Below, piece after piece: positions 1 through 5,716 of a DNA stretch of 5,716 nt. The notes below the pieces were generated by a model, which saw nothing but the letters and a program-made list of their open reading frames with translations, was not told the DNA's origin and did no database searches. This DNA is from Gemmatimonadota bacterium (GTDB lineage Bacteria; Gemmatimonadota; Gemmatimonadetes; Longimicrobiales; Longimicrobiaceae), in NCBI GenBank assembly GCA_019348475.1, contig JAHWJJ010000312.1:1-5716 (forward strand), given 5' to 3'. The stretch's first letter is position 1. Every line of letters starts with the position of its first letter. Position numbers and translations under genes: made by a program.

Positions 1-900
1 GGTCCGATCGGGGATGTAGGTGATCTGGGCGCCGCGCGCCAGCGGCATCAGCAGCACGAATCCCAGGTTCACCAGGTACAGCGTAAAGTCCTGGATGACC
101 ACGGAAACAAAGCCGAGCGGCGCGAACGCCAGCGTGAGCGTGACCGCGTTGTCGGCGATCATCTCCGTCCCCGCCGTGGTCTGCTGCCCCTGGCGCACCA
201 CCATCCAGGTGGCGAATGCCTCGGGGATCACGCTCATGGGCGCGGTGATGAACATCCCGCCCACCACCGCCGGAATGCCCCACGCGCGGATCAGGTGCTC
301 GGTCGCGATCACGATGGTGTACGCCGCCCCCGCCAGCACCACCGCGCCGCCCGCGGCCAGTGCGATCTTTCCCGCGGACCAGTCGACTTCCTCACCGTGC
401 GTCCGCCCGCGCAGCGCCGCCTGTCCCGCGTAGGCAAGGTACGCCGCGATCATGATCCACGCGTCCACCGGCTGAAGGCCGCGCCAGGGCGCCGGGAGCG
501 TGAGCACCGCCACCAGCAGCACGATGCCCACGTACGGCCACGCGTGCACCCGCACCGCTGCAGGCTGCAGCACCAGCAGTTCCTTGCCTCCCTCGTTGTC
601 CGGGCGGTCCCCCCGCCGCCACGAGGCAAGGAACGCGACCGCCAGCACCATGGGAATGGGGACGATGTTCGCCCCCAGCATGTTCCCCAGCCCGATGTCG
701 CCCTCGCCGCGCAGCGCCGCCGCCAGGTTCACGCCGATCTCCGGGCTGGCCGTGGCGATGGCGATCACGCTGGCGCCGGCCGCCTCGCTCAACCCCCACC
801 TGCGCCGCAGCATCCGCAGCAGCACGGCCATCCGCCCGGCCCCCCACCAGGTGGCGAACACCGATGCCACCAGAACGCCCATCCACAGCCACGCCCCCAT
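1..900 (-). CDS. Na+/Ca2+ exchanger-family (CaCA) membrane antiporter, 3'-truncated by window edge
   Basis: This is probably an inner-membrane cation antiporter of the CaCA superfamily (Na_Ca_ex fold), which exchanges Ca2+ or another cation against Na+ or H+. Exactly 300 codons are visible and the frame is still open at base 1, so the C-terminus is missing. The first alpha-repeat is clear at residues 42-79: ATASPE (E54), then RGEGDIGLGN (64-73) and GANI (76-79). A second, weaker repeat lies at about residues 213-256: PMSVIPEA (E227), then MIADNAVT with D250 and N251. E54 to N78 and E227 to N251 are both 24 residues apart, as expected for inverted duplicated halves. Hydrophobic segments lie near 3-20, 43-62, 79-94, 121-138, 144-160, 178-200, 207-232 and 252-290. 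A hydrophilic loop (95-118) separates the halves' helices. The ATG at 900 is supported by a GGAGG 7 bases upstream. The transported ions cannot be told from sequence. Confidence 0.87.
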   Translation of the reverse strand, partial: MGAWLWMGVLVASVFATWWGAGRMAVLLRMLRRRWGLSEAAGASVIAIATASPEIGVNLAAALRGEGDIGLGNMLGANIVPIPMVLAVAFLASWRRGDRPDNEGGKELLVLQPAAVRVHAWPYVGIVLLVAVLTLPAPWRGLQPVDAWIMIAAYLAYAGQAALRGRTHGEEVDWSAGKIALAAGGAVVLAGAAYTIVIATEHLIRAWGIPAVVGGMFITAPMSVIPEAFATWMVVRQGQQTTAGTEMIADNAVTLTLAFAPLGFVSVVIQDFTLYLVNLGFVLLMPLARGAQITYIPDRT

Positions 901-907
901 CGATCCG

Positions 908-912
908 CCTCC
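908..912 (-). promoter_or_regulatory. Shine-Dalgarno for the exchanger gene
   Basis: On the minus strand GGAGG lies 7 bases before the ATG at 900. This is a strong ribosome-binding site and fixes the start of the exchanger gene. Confidence 0.8.
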
Positions 913-1051
913 GTCGGTGCCCCCACCGGTCCGCCGCGCCGGTTTCGAGCGCGGCTTCCCGGCGCCCGTGCTCTGCCGCAGGGCAAGGCACCTGCCACCC
1001 CGGCCGCGCACCCCGCATCCCTCCCCCGGGTGCGCACGCCGTACTTCTTGC

Positions 1052-1066
1052 GTTTACTCCGTAAAC
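1052..1066. promoter_or_regulatory. GTTTAC-TCC-GTAAAC palindrome in divergent intergenic region (possible operator)
   Basis: Perfect 6-bp inverted arms, GTTTAC and GTAAAC, flank a 3-base centre. They sit in the only AT-richer patch of the 205-bp gap between the divergent exchanger and ligase genes, 40 bases before the ligase ATG. The symmetry and position fit a binding site for a dimeric regulator or part of a promoter. No convincing -35/-10 pair could be placed on either strand of this gap, so the role is inference. Confidence 0.25.
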
Positions 1067-1089
1067 CAAAGAAACACCGAAACATGCTC

Positions 1090-1105
1090 GGGCGTACAAG
1101 CGCCC
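1090..1105 (+). promoter_or_regulatory. small hairpin directly abutting ligase start
   Basis: GGGCG (1090-1094) and CGCCC (1101-1105) can pair around a 6-base loop. The stem ends at the base before the ATG, in the place where a ribosome-binding site would be expected, and no purine-rich Shine-Dalgarno is visible. It may limit translation, or the transcript may be leaderless. At this GC content a 5-bp stem can arise by chance. Confidence 0.2.
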
Positions 1106-1870
1106 ATGTGCCCCGCCCGCATCGCCCCTCAGCTGCTCACGAGCGCGAAAGCCGCCCCGGGCGGGGACGGCTGGCTGCACGAGATCAAGTACGATGGATA
1201 CCGGCTGCTCTGCAGGCTGGAGCACGGGCGCGCCCGGCTCTTCTCGCGGCCGGGACGCGAGTGGACGGCGGAGCTTCCCGGCCTTGCGGCGGCGGTGGAG
1301 GGGCTGGCGATGGGGTCCGCGTGGCTGGATGGGGAGATGGTGGCGCTGCGGGCGGACGGCACGCCGGACTTTCACGCCCTGCGCCGCGCCATCCGCGGCG
1401 GGCGCGGCGCCCCGCGGCTGGCGTACCAGGTGTTCGACCTGCTCTACGTCGATGGGCGCGGCCTGCTGGGGACGGACCTGCTCGCCCGCAAGCGCATGCT
1501 GGAGGAGCGGGTGCGCGGGCGGTGCGGGTGCGTGCGCTACACCGACCACCTGGTGGGGAGCGGCCCCGCGTTGCACCGGGCCGCGCATGACGCGGGGCTG
1601 GAGGGGATCGTGTCCAAGCGAATCAGCAGCCGCTACCGCCCCGGCGCCCGCTCGCGCGACTGGCTGAAGGTAAAGTGCATGCACCGCTACGTCTTTACCG
1701 TCGCCGGGATCGGCAAGGACGGCGCGGAGCTGGTGGATGAGGACGGCGCGTTCGTGGGCTGCGCTTTCTACACGCACCGCCCGCCGATCGGGGAACGCGT
1801 CGAGGTCGCCGCGCTGAAGTGGCTCGCCGGCGGCAAGCTCCGCCACGCGACCGTCGTCTCCGCCGGGTGA
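1106..1870 (+). CDS. compact ATP-dependent DNA ligase, LigD ligase-domain type
   Basis: This 254-residue protein is predicted to seal DNA nicks through a lysyl-AMP intermediate. The adenylation domain shows the nucleotidyltransferase motifs in order: motif I KYDGYR with catalytic K28, motif III LDGE (74-77), motif IIIa FDLLYVDG (110-117), motif IV EGIVSK (166-171) and motif V DWLKVK (185-190). The start of the protein (PARIAPQLL) and the GWLHEIKYDGYR context resemble the ligase domain of the bacterial non-homologous end-joining protein LigD. No polymerase or nuclease domain is attached. The OB domain after motif V is only about 64 residues. It ends in GKLRHATVVSAG, where relatives usually continue with a basic motif VI, so that motif appears absent. 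The ATG at 1106 is the only plausible in-frame start near the conserved N-terminus, but no Shine-Dalgarno precedes it. The gene is monocistronic here, divergent from the exchanger and convergent with the lipoprotein gene. It could serve repair or end joining, or be a weak or partly degenerate ligase. Confidence 0.88.
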   Translation: MCPARIAPQLLTSAKAAPGGDGWLHEIKYDGYRLLCRLEHGRARLFSRPGREWTAELPGLAAAVEGLAMGSAWLDGEMVALRADGTPDFHALRRAIRGGRGAPRLAYQVFDLLYVDGRGLLGTDLLARKRMLEERVRGRCGCVRYTDHLVGSGPALHRAAHDAGLEGIVSKRISSRYRPGARSRDWLKVKCMHRYVFTVAGIGKDGAELVDEDGAFVGCAFYTHRPPIGERVEVAALKWLAGGKLRHATVVSAG

Positions 1871-1950
1871 TCCGCGGAGAACGGAAAGGGGCTCACGCGG
1901 AGCCGATGGAGCCCACGGAGGGAACGGCGAGGAACGGCGACGGCGGGAGG
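1871..1950. repeat. degenerate CGCGGAG-type short repeats and a tandem GGAACGGCGA pair
   Basis: Immediately after the ligase stop, CGCGGAG occurs at 1873-1879 and 1896-1902, with a variant CACGGAG at 1914-1920. An exact 10-bp tandem duplication, GGAACGGCGA, follows at 1921-1930 and 1931-1940. TCCGCG at 1871 can also pair with CGCGGA at 1896-1901. The block is non-coding and purine-rich on the plus strand. It resembles a decayed copy of a dispersed intergenic repeat, but only genome-wide comparison could show that. Confidence 0.35.
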
Positions 1951-2003
1951 CGCGTCCTCGTCGACGAGTCGAGAGGAAAAACGCCACGTATGCCATTCCG
2001 ACA

Positions 2004-2020
2004 CCCGGCACGCGGCCGGG
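2004..2020. terminator. weak terminator-like hairpin between convergent genes
   Basis: CCCGGC (2004-2009) and GCCGGG (2015-2020) form a perfect 6-bp all-GC stem with a 5-base loop, between the convergent ligase and lipoprotein stop codons. Neither strand has a T-run directly after it. The nearest one is a five-T run on the minus strand at 1981-1977, more than 20 bases downstream. It could serve the receptor operon, but the support is thin. A separate 12-bp perfect palindrome, CTCGTCGACGAG, lies at 1957-1968. Confidence 0.2.
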
Positions 2021-2080
2021 ATTGCGAAGGCGCCTGCCCTCGGAACGACAGTTCAGGTCCGGGGGTGTGGGCGACGTTCC

Positions 2081-2722
2081 CTAGCGCGACCAGGTGGTCT
2101 GCGGCGGGGTGACGCCGGGGTACGCGTGCGTGTAGCCCCGCACGTCGCCCAGGTCCAGCACCTGGTTGCCGTTGCCCGCGCGGTCCACCCGGATCTCTTC
2201 CTCCGGCTCCAGGCGCTTGCCGCCGGGAAAGAACGGCGCCACCAGCCGCGCCCACGAAACCGGCGGCGGCGGTCCGGCCGGCGGCGCCGGCAGGGGGGGC
2301 GAGCGGCCTTCGTCCGGTCCGAGCCGGGTAAAGCGCACCGCGTAGGCGCCCACGAAGCCGCGCGCCAGGTTGTTGGGCGCCGCCACGGCCAGCACCTCCG
2401 CCTCCGGGGGGCGCGCGCCCGGCGCCATCCGCACCACGAAGGCGATGGGCCCGCCGTTCTGGTTGCGGGGCGGGTTGAGGAGCATCAGCCGCACCGTGCG
2501 CTCGGTGGTGCCCTGCGCCACCAGGATGCGCCCCGGCGCCGAGACCTCGCGGATGTCCGGGTGCGTGATCTCGATGAGCGCCGCGCCCTCCGCGGCAAAG
2601 GGCGAATCCAGCATCCCCAGGTACTCGCCCCCCAGCACGGGCTCGGTGCCGGTGTCGCAGGCGGCGGCGCACGGCGCCAGAGCGGCCACGGCCAGCCGGC
2701 GGAGCAGTCGTCCATTGCGCAT
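2081..2722 (-). CDS. putative lipoprotein of unknown function with proline linker and dockerin-like tail
   Basis: I do not recognise this 213-residue protein as a named family. The N-terminus is a signal sequence: basic NGRLLRR, a hydrophobic stretch (10-21), then AAAC with the candidate lipidated C22. The -3 position is Ala rather than the usual Leu, so lipidation is probable, not certain. Residues 31-133 look like one beta-rich domain (GGEYLGMLDSPF, then alternating hydrophobic strands such as RTVRLMLL and IAFVVRMA, ending in YAVRFTR), perhaps immunoglobulin-like or cohesin-like. Residues 140-154 are a proline-rich linker. The tail contains GNGNQVLDLGD (183-193), an Asn/Asp-rich loop recalling a degenerate EF-hand or dockerin half-repeat that could bind calcium. 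The start at 2722 is well supported by GAGGAGG 6 bases upstream. The gene lies 11 bp behind the TonB-dependent receptor gene, so the product may be a surface or periplasmic partner of that receptor. It is too short and different to be a SusD-type partner. Confidence 0.77.
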   Translation of the reverse strand: MRNGRLLRRLAVAALAPCAAACDTGTEPVLGGEYLGMLDSPFAAEGAALIEITHPDIREVSAPGRILVAQGTTERTVRLMLLNPPRNQNGGPIAFVVRMAPGARPPEAEVLAVAAPNNLARGFVGAYAVRFTRLGPDEGRSPPLPAPPAGPPPPVSWARLVAPFFPGGKRLEPEEEIRVDRAGNGNQVLDLGDVRGYTHAYPGVTPPQTTWSR

Positions 2723-2728
2723 GGCAGG

Positions 2729-2735
2729 CCTCCTC
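2729..2735 (-). promoter_or_regulatory. Shine-Dalgarno of lipoprotein gene overlapping receptor stop codon
   Basis: GAGGAGG on the minus strand lies 6 bases before the ATG at 2722. It shares its first two bases with the TGA stop (2736-2734) of the receptor gene. This arrangement fits translational coupling within one transcript. Confidence 0.75.
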
Positions 2736-5716
2736 AAAAGCGGACCGCGGCGCCCAGCCGCACGCTGCGCGGACGCACGCGCTCGCGCACCGCGCCGAAC
2801 TCCCTTTCCGGCTCCACGCCGCCGCTGGGCCCCCCGCCCGCCCCGATGGCGCCGTTCACCGCCGTGTTGTAGCGCGTGGGCGTCGACATCCCCAGCACGT
2901 TGAAGGCGTCCATCGTCAGCGTCCACTCCGCCCGCCCCTGCCGCACCCCGCGCTCCAGGTGCAGGTCCACCACCGAGCGGAACGGCATGGCCCGCTCGCC
3001 CCGGGGGAGGACGAACACGGGCTGCCCGGCCACCGAGGTGATCAGCCGCGGGTGAAAGCGGCCGTGCTCCGGGTCGTCGTACGCGTAGGCGGAGGAGAGG
3101 TTGTACGTGGGCGCCACGCGATCGCCCATGGACTGCGTGGTGAACAGACCGCCGCGAAAGCCCCAGCGCAGGGCGCCGTACAGCCACACCTTCAGCTCCA
3201 GCTGGCTGCTGTTGGCCAGCCACCCGTCGGCGTTCACCCCCTGGTTGGGGTTCACGTACGGCCCCGCGAACAGCTGCGACTCGTGGTAGCCGGACACGTT
3301 GTCCAGGTTGCCGCGCAGCCGCGTCCACACCAGCGAGGCCATCCCCCCGTGCCGGGGATGCCCCATCCGCACCACGAACTGCGCCTGGTGAAAGGTGCGC
3401 CGGGCCTCGGGGACGGTGGTGAGCACGTAGTCGGGGTCCCACGTCAGCCGCAGCGTGTCCGCCAGCACCATTCCGGGGGGAAAGATCAGCCCGCCGACCG
3501 TGCCGCGCTGCGCGATCGTCTTCAGCTGGTCCACCAGCATGTAGTTGGCCAGGTACATCCGCCGGAGCACCACCTGCTCGCCGTCGTACGTCACCGGCTC
3601 GCCGGCGGCGTCGTACACCAGCACGTTTTCCCACATGGTGTAGTTGGTGGCCGCGTTGCGGTCCACCAGCGCCACCATGTTGGCGTTGCGGCGGTTCACG
3701 TACACCAGCTCCGCCTTCCACCAGCGCCCCATCTGCCGCTCCAGCCCCACCACCAGCTGGTCCACGTACGGCTGCCGGTAGTTCTCCACCGGCCCCGTCT
3801 GGTTCTGCCGGAACTCCTCCTGCAGCTGCAGCTTTCCGCTCAGGGCCAGCGCGTCGCGCTCGCGGGGGCCAAAGGTGCGCCACGGCGACTCCGGCATGCC
3901 GAAGTAGTACCACAGCTGCTCGTTCTGAAAGACGTTGCCCCCCTCCGCGCGGTCGTAGAACTGCGCGAACAGCCCCTGGTGGTACCGCCCCCAGTGCCCC
4001 TTCAGCACCAGCTGGTTGCTCCCCGTCAGGTCCACCGTAAGCCCCAGCCGGGGGTCCCAGGCGCGGTCGCGCACGGCGCGAAAGCGGGGGCCCACGTCCC
4101 CGGCGGGGGTCAGGTACCCCGTCCACCACCCCAGCCGCACGCCGGGGCTCACGCTGACCCGCGAACCGATGTCGATGTGGTCCTGCAGGTACGCCGCGGC
4201 GTTGTGCACGTCGGTGTTCAGCCGCACCTCGCCGCCAAAGGTCACGGGGACGAAGCCGCGCCCCCAGGTGCGGGTATCGGCGTGGTTGAACGCGTGGTAG
4301 TAGCGGCCGAAGTCCGGGCGCCACGTCATCCCCCCGTTGCGGATCCGCTCGTGGATCCACCGCCCCGCCGACAGCTCGCCCCCGGCCTTGAACTGGTGCG
4401 TCAGGCCGCCCGTCCGCATCTCCCACGCGAGCGACGCCCCCGCGGACAGCGACGAGGGCGCCAGGCGGTGGCGCATGGCCGGCGAGCGGTACGTGGGCCG
4501 GTCGCCCTCGCCGTACAGCACCACGCCCGGCACCGAGTCGTGCAGGAACGGCACGCGGCGCTCGTCGCGGGTAAAGCCGGCGGCGCTGGCCTCGAACGCG
4601 GTCCCCGCCCCCAGCAGCCGGCGGTAGAGGCCGCTGAAGAACAGCGTGGGGGCCGAGGCGCGGAGATAGGCGTCGTACTCCTCGTAGCCGGTGGCGCCGA
4701 ACCGGTCCACCCGCTGGTCGGTGTAGCCGCCGGACAACGTGACCTGGTCCCGCCGCGCCGGCGCCCACGACAGCTTTCCGAACGCCCGCGCTTCCAGCGC
4801 CACCACGGGGTCCGGCGCAAAGAACTCCTCGCGCGTGGCCAGGTGGTTCACCACCCGGTCCGTGCGGTGCACCAGCTGGCCCGCCAGGTAGTAGAACAGG
4901 CGGTCGCGCACGATCGGGCCGCGCACCTCGCCCTCCACGTCGTAGCGGGCGTCGGTCTCCGAGGCCACGTCGTACTGCTGCAGGTTGGTGCTGGTGAGCG
5001 AGGCCGCGTCCACCGCCGCGCGAAAGCCCCCCTCCAGGCGGTTGCCGCCGCTCTTGGTGACCAGGTTCACCAGCCCGCCCTGAAAGTTGCCGTGCTCCGC
5101 CGCCGCCCCCAGCCCCCGCACCTCCACCGACTCGATCCAGCTCAGGCTGGGCTGCACCAGGTCGCCGCCCACGCCGGGGTGGTTGGCCGAGATCCCGTCC
5201 AGCTGGTAATTGTTGGCCTGCTGCGTGGCCCCGCCCCACACCTGGCCGTCGGCCCGGGCACCGGGGGTAAGGGCCACCACCTCGCGCACCTCGGGGCGCA
5301 TGGGGAGCAGGCGGATGGCGGCCTCGTTCACCACGGTGGCGAACTCGGTGTCTTCGCGGCTGATCGTGGCGGGGTTTCGCGTGGTGACGGTCACCGTGTC
5401 GATGACCAGCGCGCGCACCCGTAGCAGGAAGTCGTGCCCCCGCGCCTCACCGCGGCCCAGGGCCAGCGCCGCCTCGGTGGTGGCGTATCCCAGCAGCCGC
5501 ACCTGCACCAGGTACCGCCCCGCCGGCAGCCCCGTCAGCCGGTAGGCGCCGGACGCGTCGGTGGTGGTCCCCCGCTGGAAGGCGGCGCCCTGCAGCTGCG
5601 CCTCCACCCGCGCCCCCGCCACCGGCGCGCCGGCCGCGTCGCGCAGGGCGCCCTCCAGGCGCCCCATCTCCTGCGCCGCGGCCCGGACCGCGCCCCCCGG
5701 CGCGGCGGCCAGGAGG
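2734..5716 (-). CDS. TonB-dependent outer-membrane receptor with carboxypeptidase-regulatory-like domain, 5'-truncated by window edge
   Basis: This is a large outer-membrane beta-barrel predicted to import a ligand using TonB energy. The substrate is unknown. The frame stays open to the right edge. The 16 codons before the internal ATG at 5667 read like the end of a signal peptide (hydrophobic LLAAAPGG, then AAAQE), so the true start lies outside the window. Numbering from that Met, 977 residues are visible. Residues 4-83 form a CarboxypepD_reg-like beta-sandwich (DASGAYRLTGLPAGRYLVQV). A possible TonB box, IDTVTVT, is at 89-95. The plug spans about 96-207, with YQLDGIS (154-160), IESVEV (178-183) and GGLVNLVTKSGG (197-208). 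The barrel fills the rest, with Oar-like landmarks GPIVRDRLFYY (250-260), WDPRLGLTVDLTG (536-548), DAFNVLG (920-926) and a C-terminal Phe after RLGAAVRF, typical of the barrel-assembly signal. The lipoprotein gene follows 11 bp downstream. The family is secure; substrate assignment from sequence is not possible. Confidence 0.94.
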   Translation of the reverse strand, partial: LLAAAPGGAVRAAAQEMGRLEGALRDAAGAPVAGARVEAQLQGAAFQRGTTTDASGAYRLTGLPAGRYLVQVRLLGYATTEAALALGRGEARGHDFLLRVRALVIDTVTVTTRNPATISREDTEFATVVNEAAIRLLPMRPEVREVVALTPGARADGQVWGGATQQANNYQLDGISANHPGVGGDLVQPSLSWIESVEVRGLGAAAEHGNFQGGLVNLVTKSGGNRLEGGFRAAVDAASLTSTNLQQYDVASETDARYDVEGEVRGPIVRDRLFYYLAGQLVHRTDRVVNHLATREEFFAPDPVVALEARAFGKLSWAPARRDQVTLSGGYTDQRVDRFGATGYEEYDAYLRASAPTLFFSGLYRRLLGAGTAFEASAAGFTRDERRVPFLHDSVPGVVLYGEGDRPTYRSPAMRHRLAPSSLSAGASLAWEMRTGGLTHQFKAGGELSAGRWIHERIRNGGMTWRPDFGRYYHAFNHADTRTWGRGFVPVTFGGEVRLNTDVHNAAAYLQDHIDIGSRVSVSPGVRLGWWTGYLTPAGDVGPRFRAVRDRAWDPRLGLTVDLTGSNQLVLKGHWGRYHQGLFAQFYDRAEGGNVFQNEQLWYYFGMPESPWRTFGPRERDALALSGKLQLQEEFRQNQTGPVENYRQPYVDQLVVGLERQMGRWWKAELVYVNRRNANMVALVDRNAATNYTMWENVLVYDAAGEPVTYDGEQVVLRRMYLANYMLVDQLKTIAQRGTVGGLIFPPGMVLADTLRLTWDPDYVLTTVPEARRTFHQAQFVVRMGHPRHGGMASLVWTRLRGNLDNVSGYHESQLFAGPYVNPNQGVNADGWLANSSQLELKVWLYGALRWGFRGGLFTTQSMGDRVAPTYNLSSAYAYDDPEHGRFHPRLITSVAGQPVFVLPRGERAMPFRSVVDLHLERGVRQGRAEWTLTMDAFNVLGMSTPTRYNTAVNGAIGAGGGPSGGVEPEREFGAVRERVRPRSVRLGAAVRF

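Noticed and set aside
500..1105. An N-terminal extension of the ligase frame by about 200 codons.
   Set aside because: The frame is open there, but the sequence is antisense to the exchanger and the promoter region and lacks any polymerase or nuclease motif of LigD. The ligase-domain N-terminus begins right at 1106.
295..1590. A 431-codon plus-strand frame opposite the exchanger and shifted against the ligase.
   Set aside because: It overlaps two genes with clear family motifs in other frames and shows only low-complexity Arg/Pro/His sequence.
1957..1968. The 12-bp perfect palindrome CTCGTCGACGAG, considered as a terminator or recombination site.
   Set aside because: It has no loop, no adjacent T-run and no partner repeat in the window. 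Alone it is too short to support a function.
392..2011. A 539-codon minus-strand frame across the ligase, the intergenic region and part of the exchanger.
   Set aside because: It is antisense to the ligase and out of frame with the exchanger, is Arg/Ala/Gly-rich with no motif, and crosses two evident gene boundaries.
2081..5239. A 1052-codon minus-strand frame that would fuse a long N-terminal part to the lipoprotein.
   Set aside because: Only the last 213 codons look like protein; the rest is out of frame within the receptor gene. The internal ATG at 2722 has a strong Shine-Dalgarno and a signal peptide.
2959..5424. An 821-codon open frame on the plus strand opposite the receptor, rich in His, Arg, Pro and Val.
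   Set aside because: It is antisense to a well-supported TonB-dependent receptor. Its low-complexity composition is what codon bias in a GC-rich gene produces on the opposite strand, and no domain is recognisable.
1..5716. CRISPR arrays, tRNA or rRNA genes, transposases, attachment sites and defence-system genes.
   Set aside because: None were seen: there are no regularly spaced repeats, tRNA-like cloverleaf sequence, integrase or transposase motifs, or insertion-sequence ends.

Overview
The window is very GC-rich and comes from a diderm bacterium: it carries an outer-membrane TonB-dependent receptor and a lipoprotein-type signal. The receptor style (carboxypeptidase-regulatory-like domain plus Oar-like barrel) and an Asn/Asp-rich 'GNxN...DLGD' motif in the small lipoprotein resemble, from memory only, proteins of Gemmatimonadota such as Longimicrobium. 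The phylum assignment is tentative; myxobacteria or other high-GC diderms are not excluded.

Layout from left to right. Positions 900 to 1 (minus strand) encode the first 300 residues of a Na+/Ca2+-exchanger-family (CaCA) membrane protein that runs off the left edge. A 205-bp divergent intergenic region (901-1105) follows. Positions 1106-1870 (plus strand) encode a small ATP-dependent DNA ligase of the LigD ligase-domain type; motifs I to V are intact, but the OB domain is compact and has no recognisable motif VI. Positions 1871-2080 are a 210-bp non-coding gap between convergent genes, with degenerate short repeats and weak palindromes. Positions 5716 to 2081 (minus strand) are a tight two-gene operon: a large TonB-dependent receptor, entering from the right edge with its signal peptide cut off, then an unknown 213-residue putative lipoprotein.

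The receptor and lipoprotein are separated by only 11 bp, and the lipoprotein's Shine-Dalgarno sequence overlaps the receptor stop codon. They are probably co-translated and may form an outer-membrane pair with an unknown ligand. The exchanger and the ligase are divergent from each other and have no obvious functional link to that pair. The window looks mostly like ordinary chromosomal content. The items most worth a second look are the compact ligase, the unknown lipoprotein with its dockerin-like tail, and the atypical second alpha-repeat of the exchanger.
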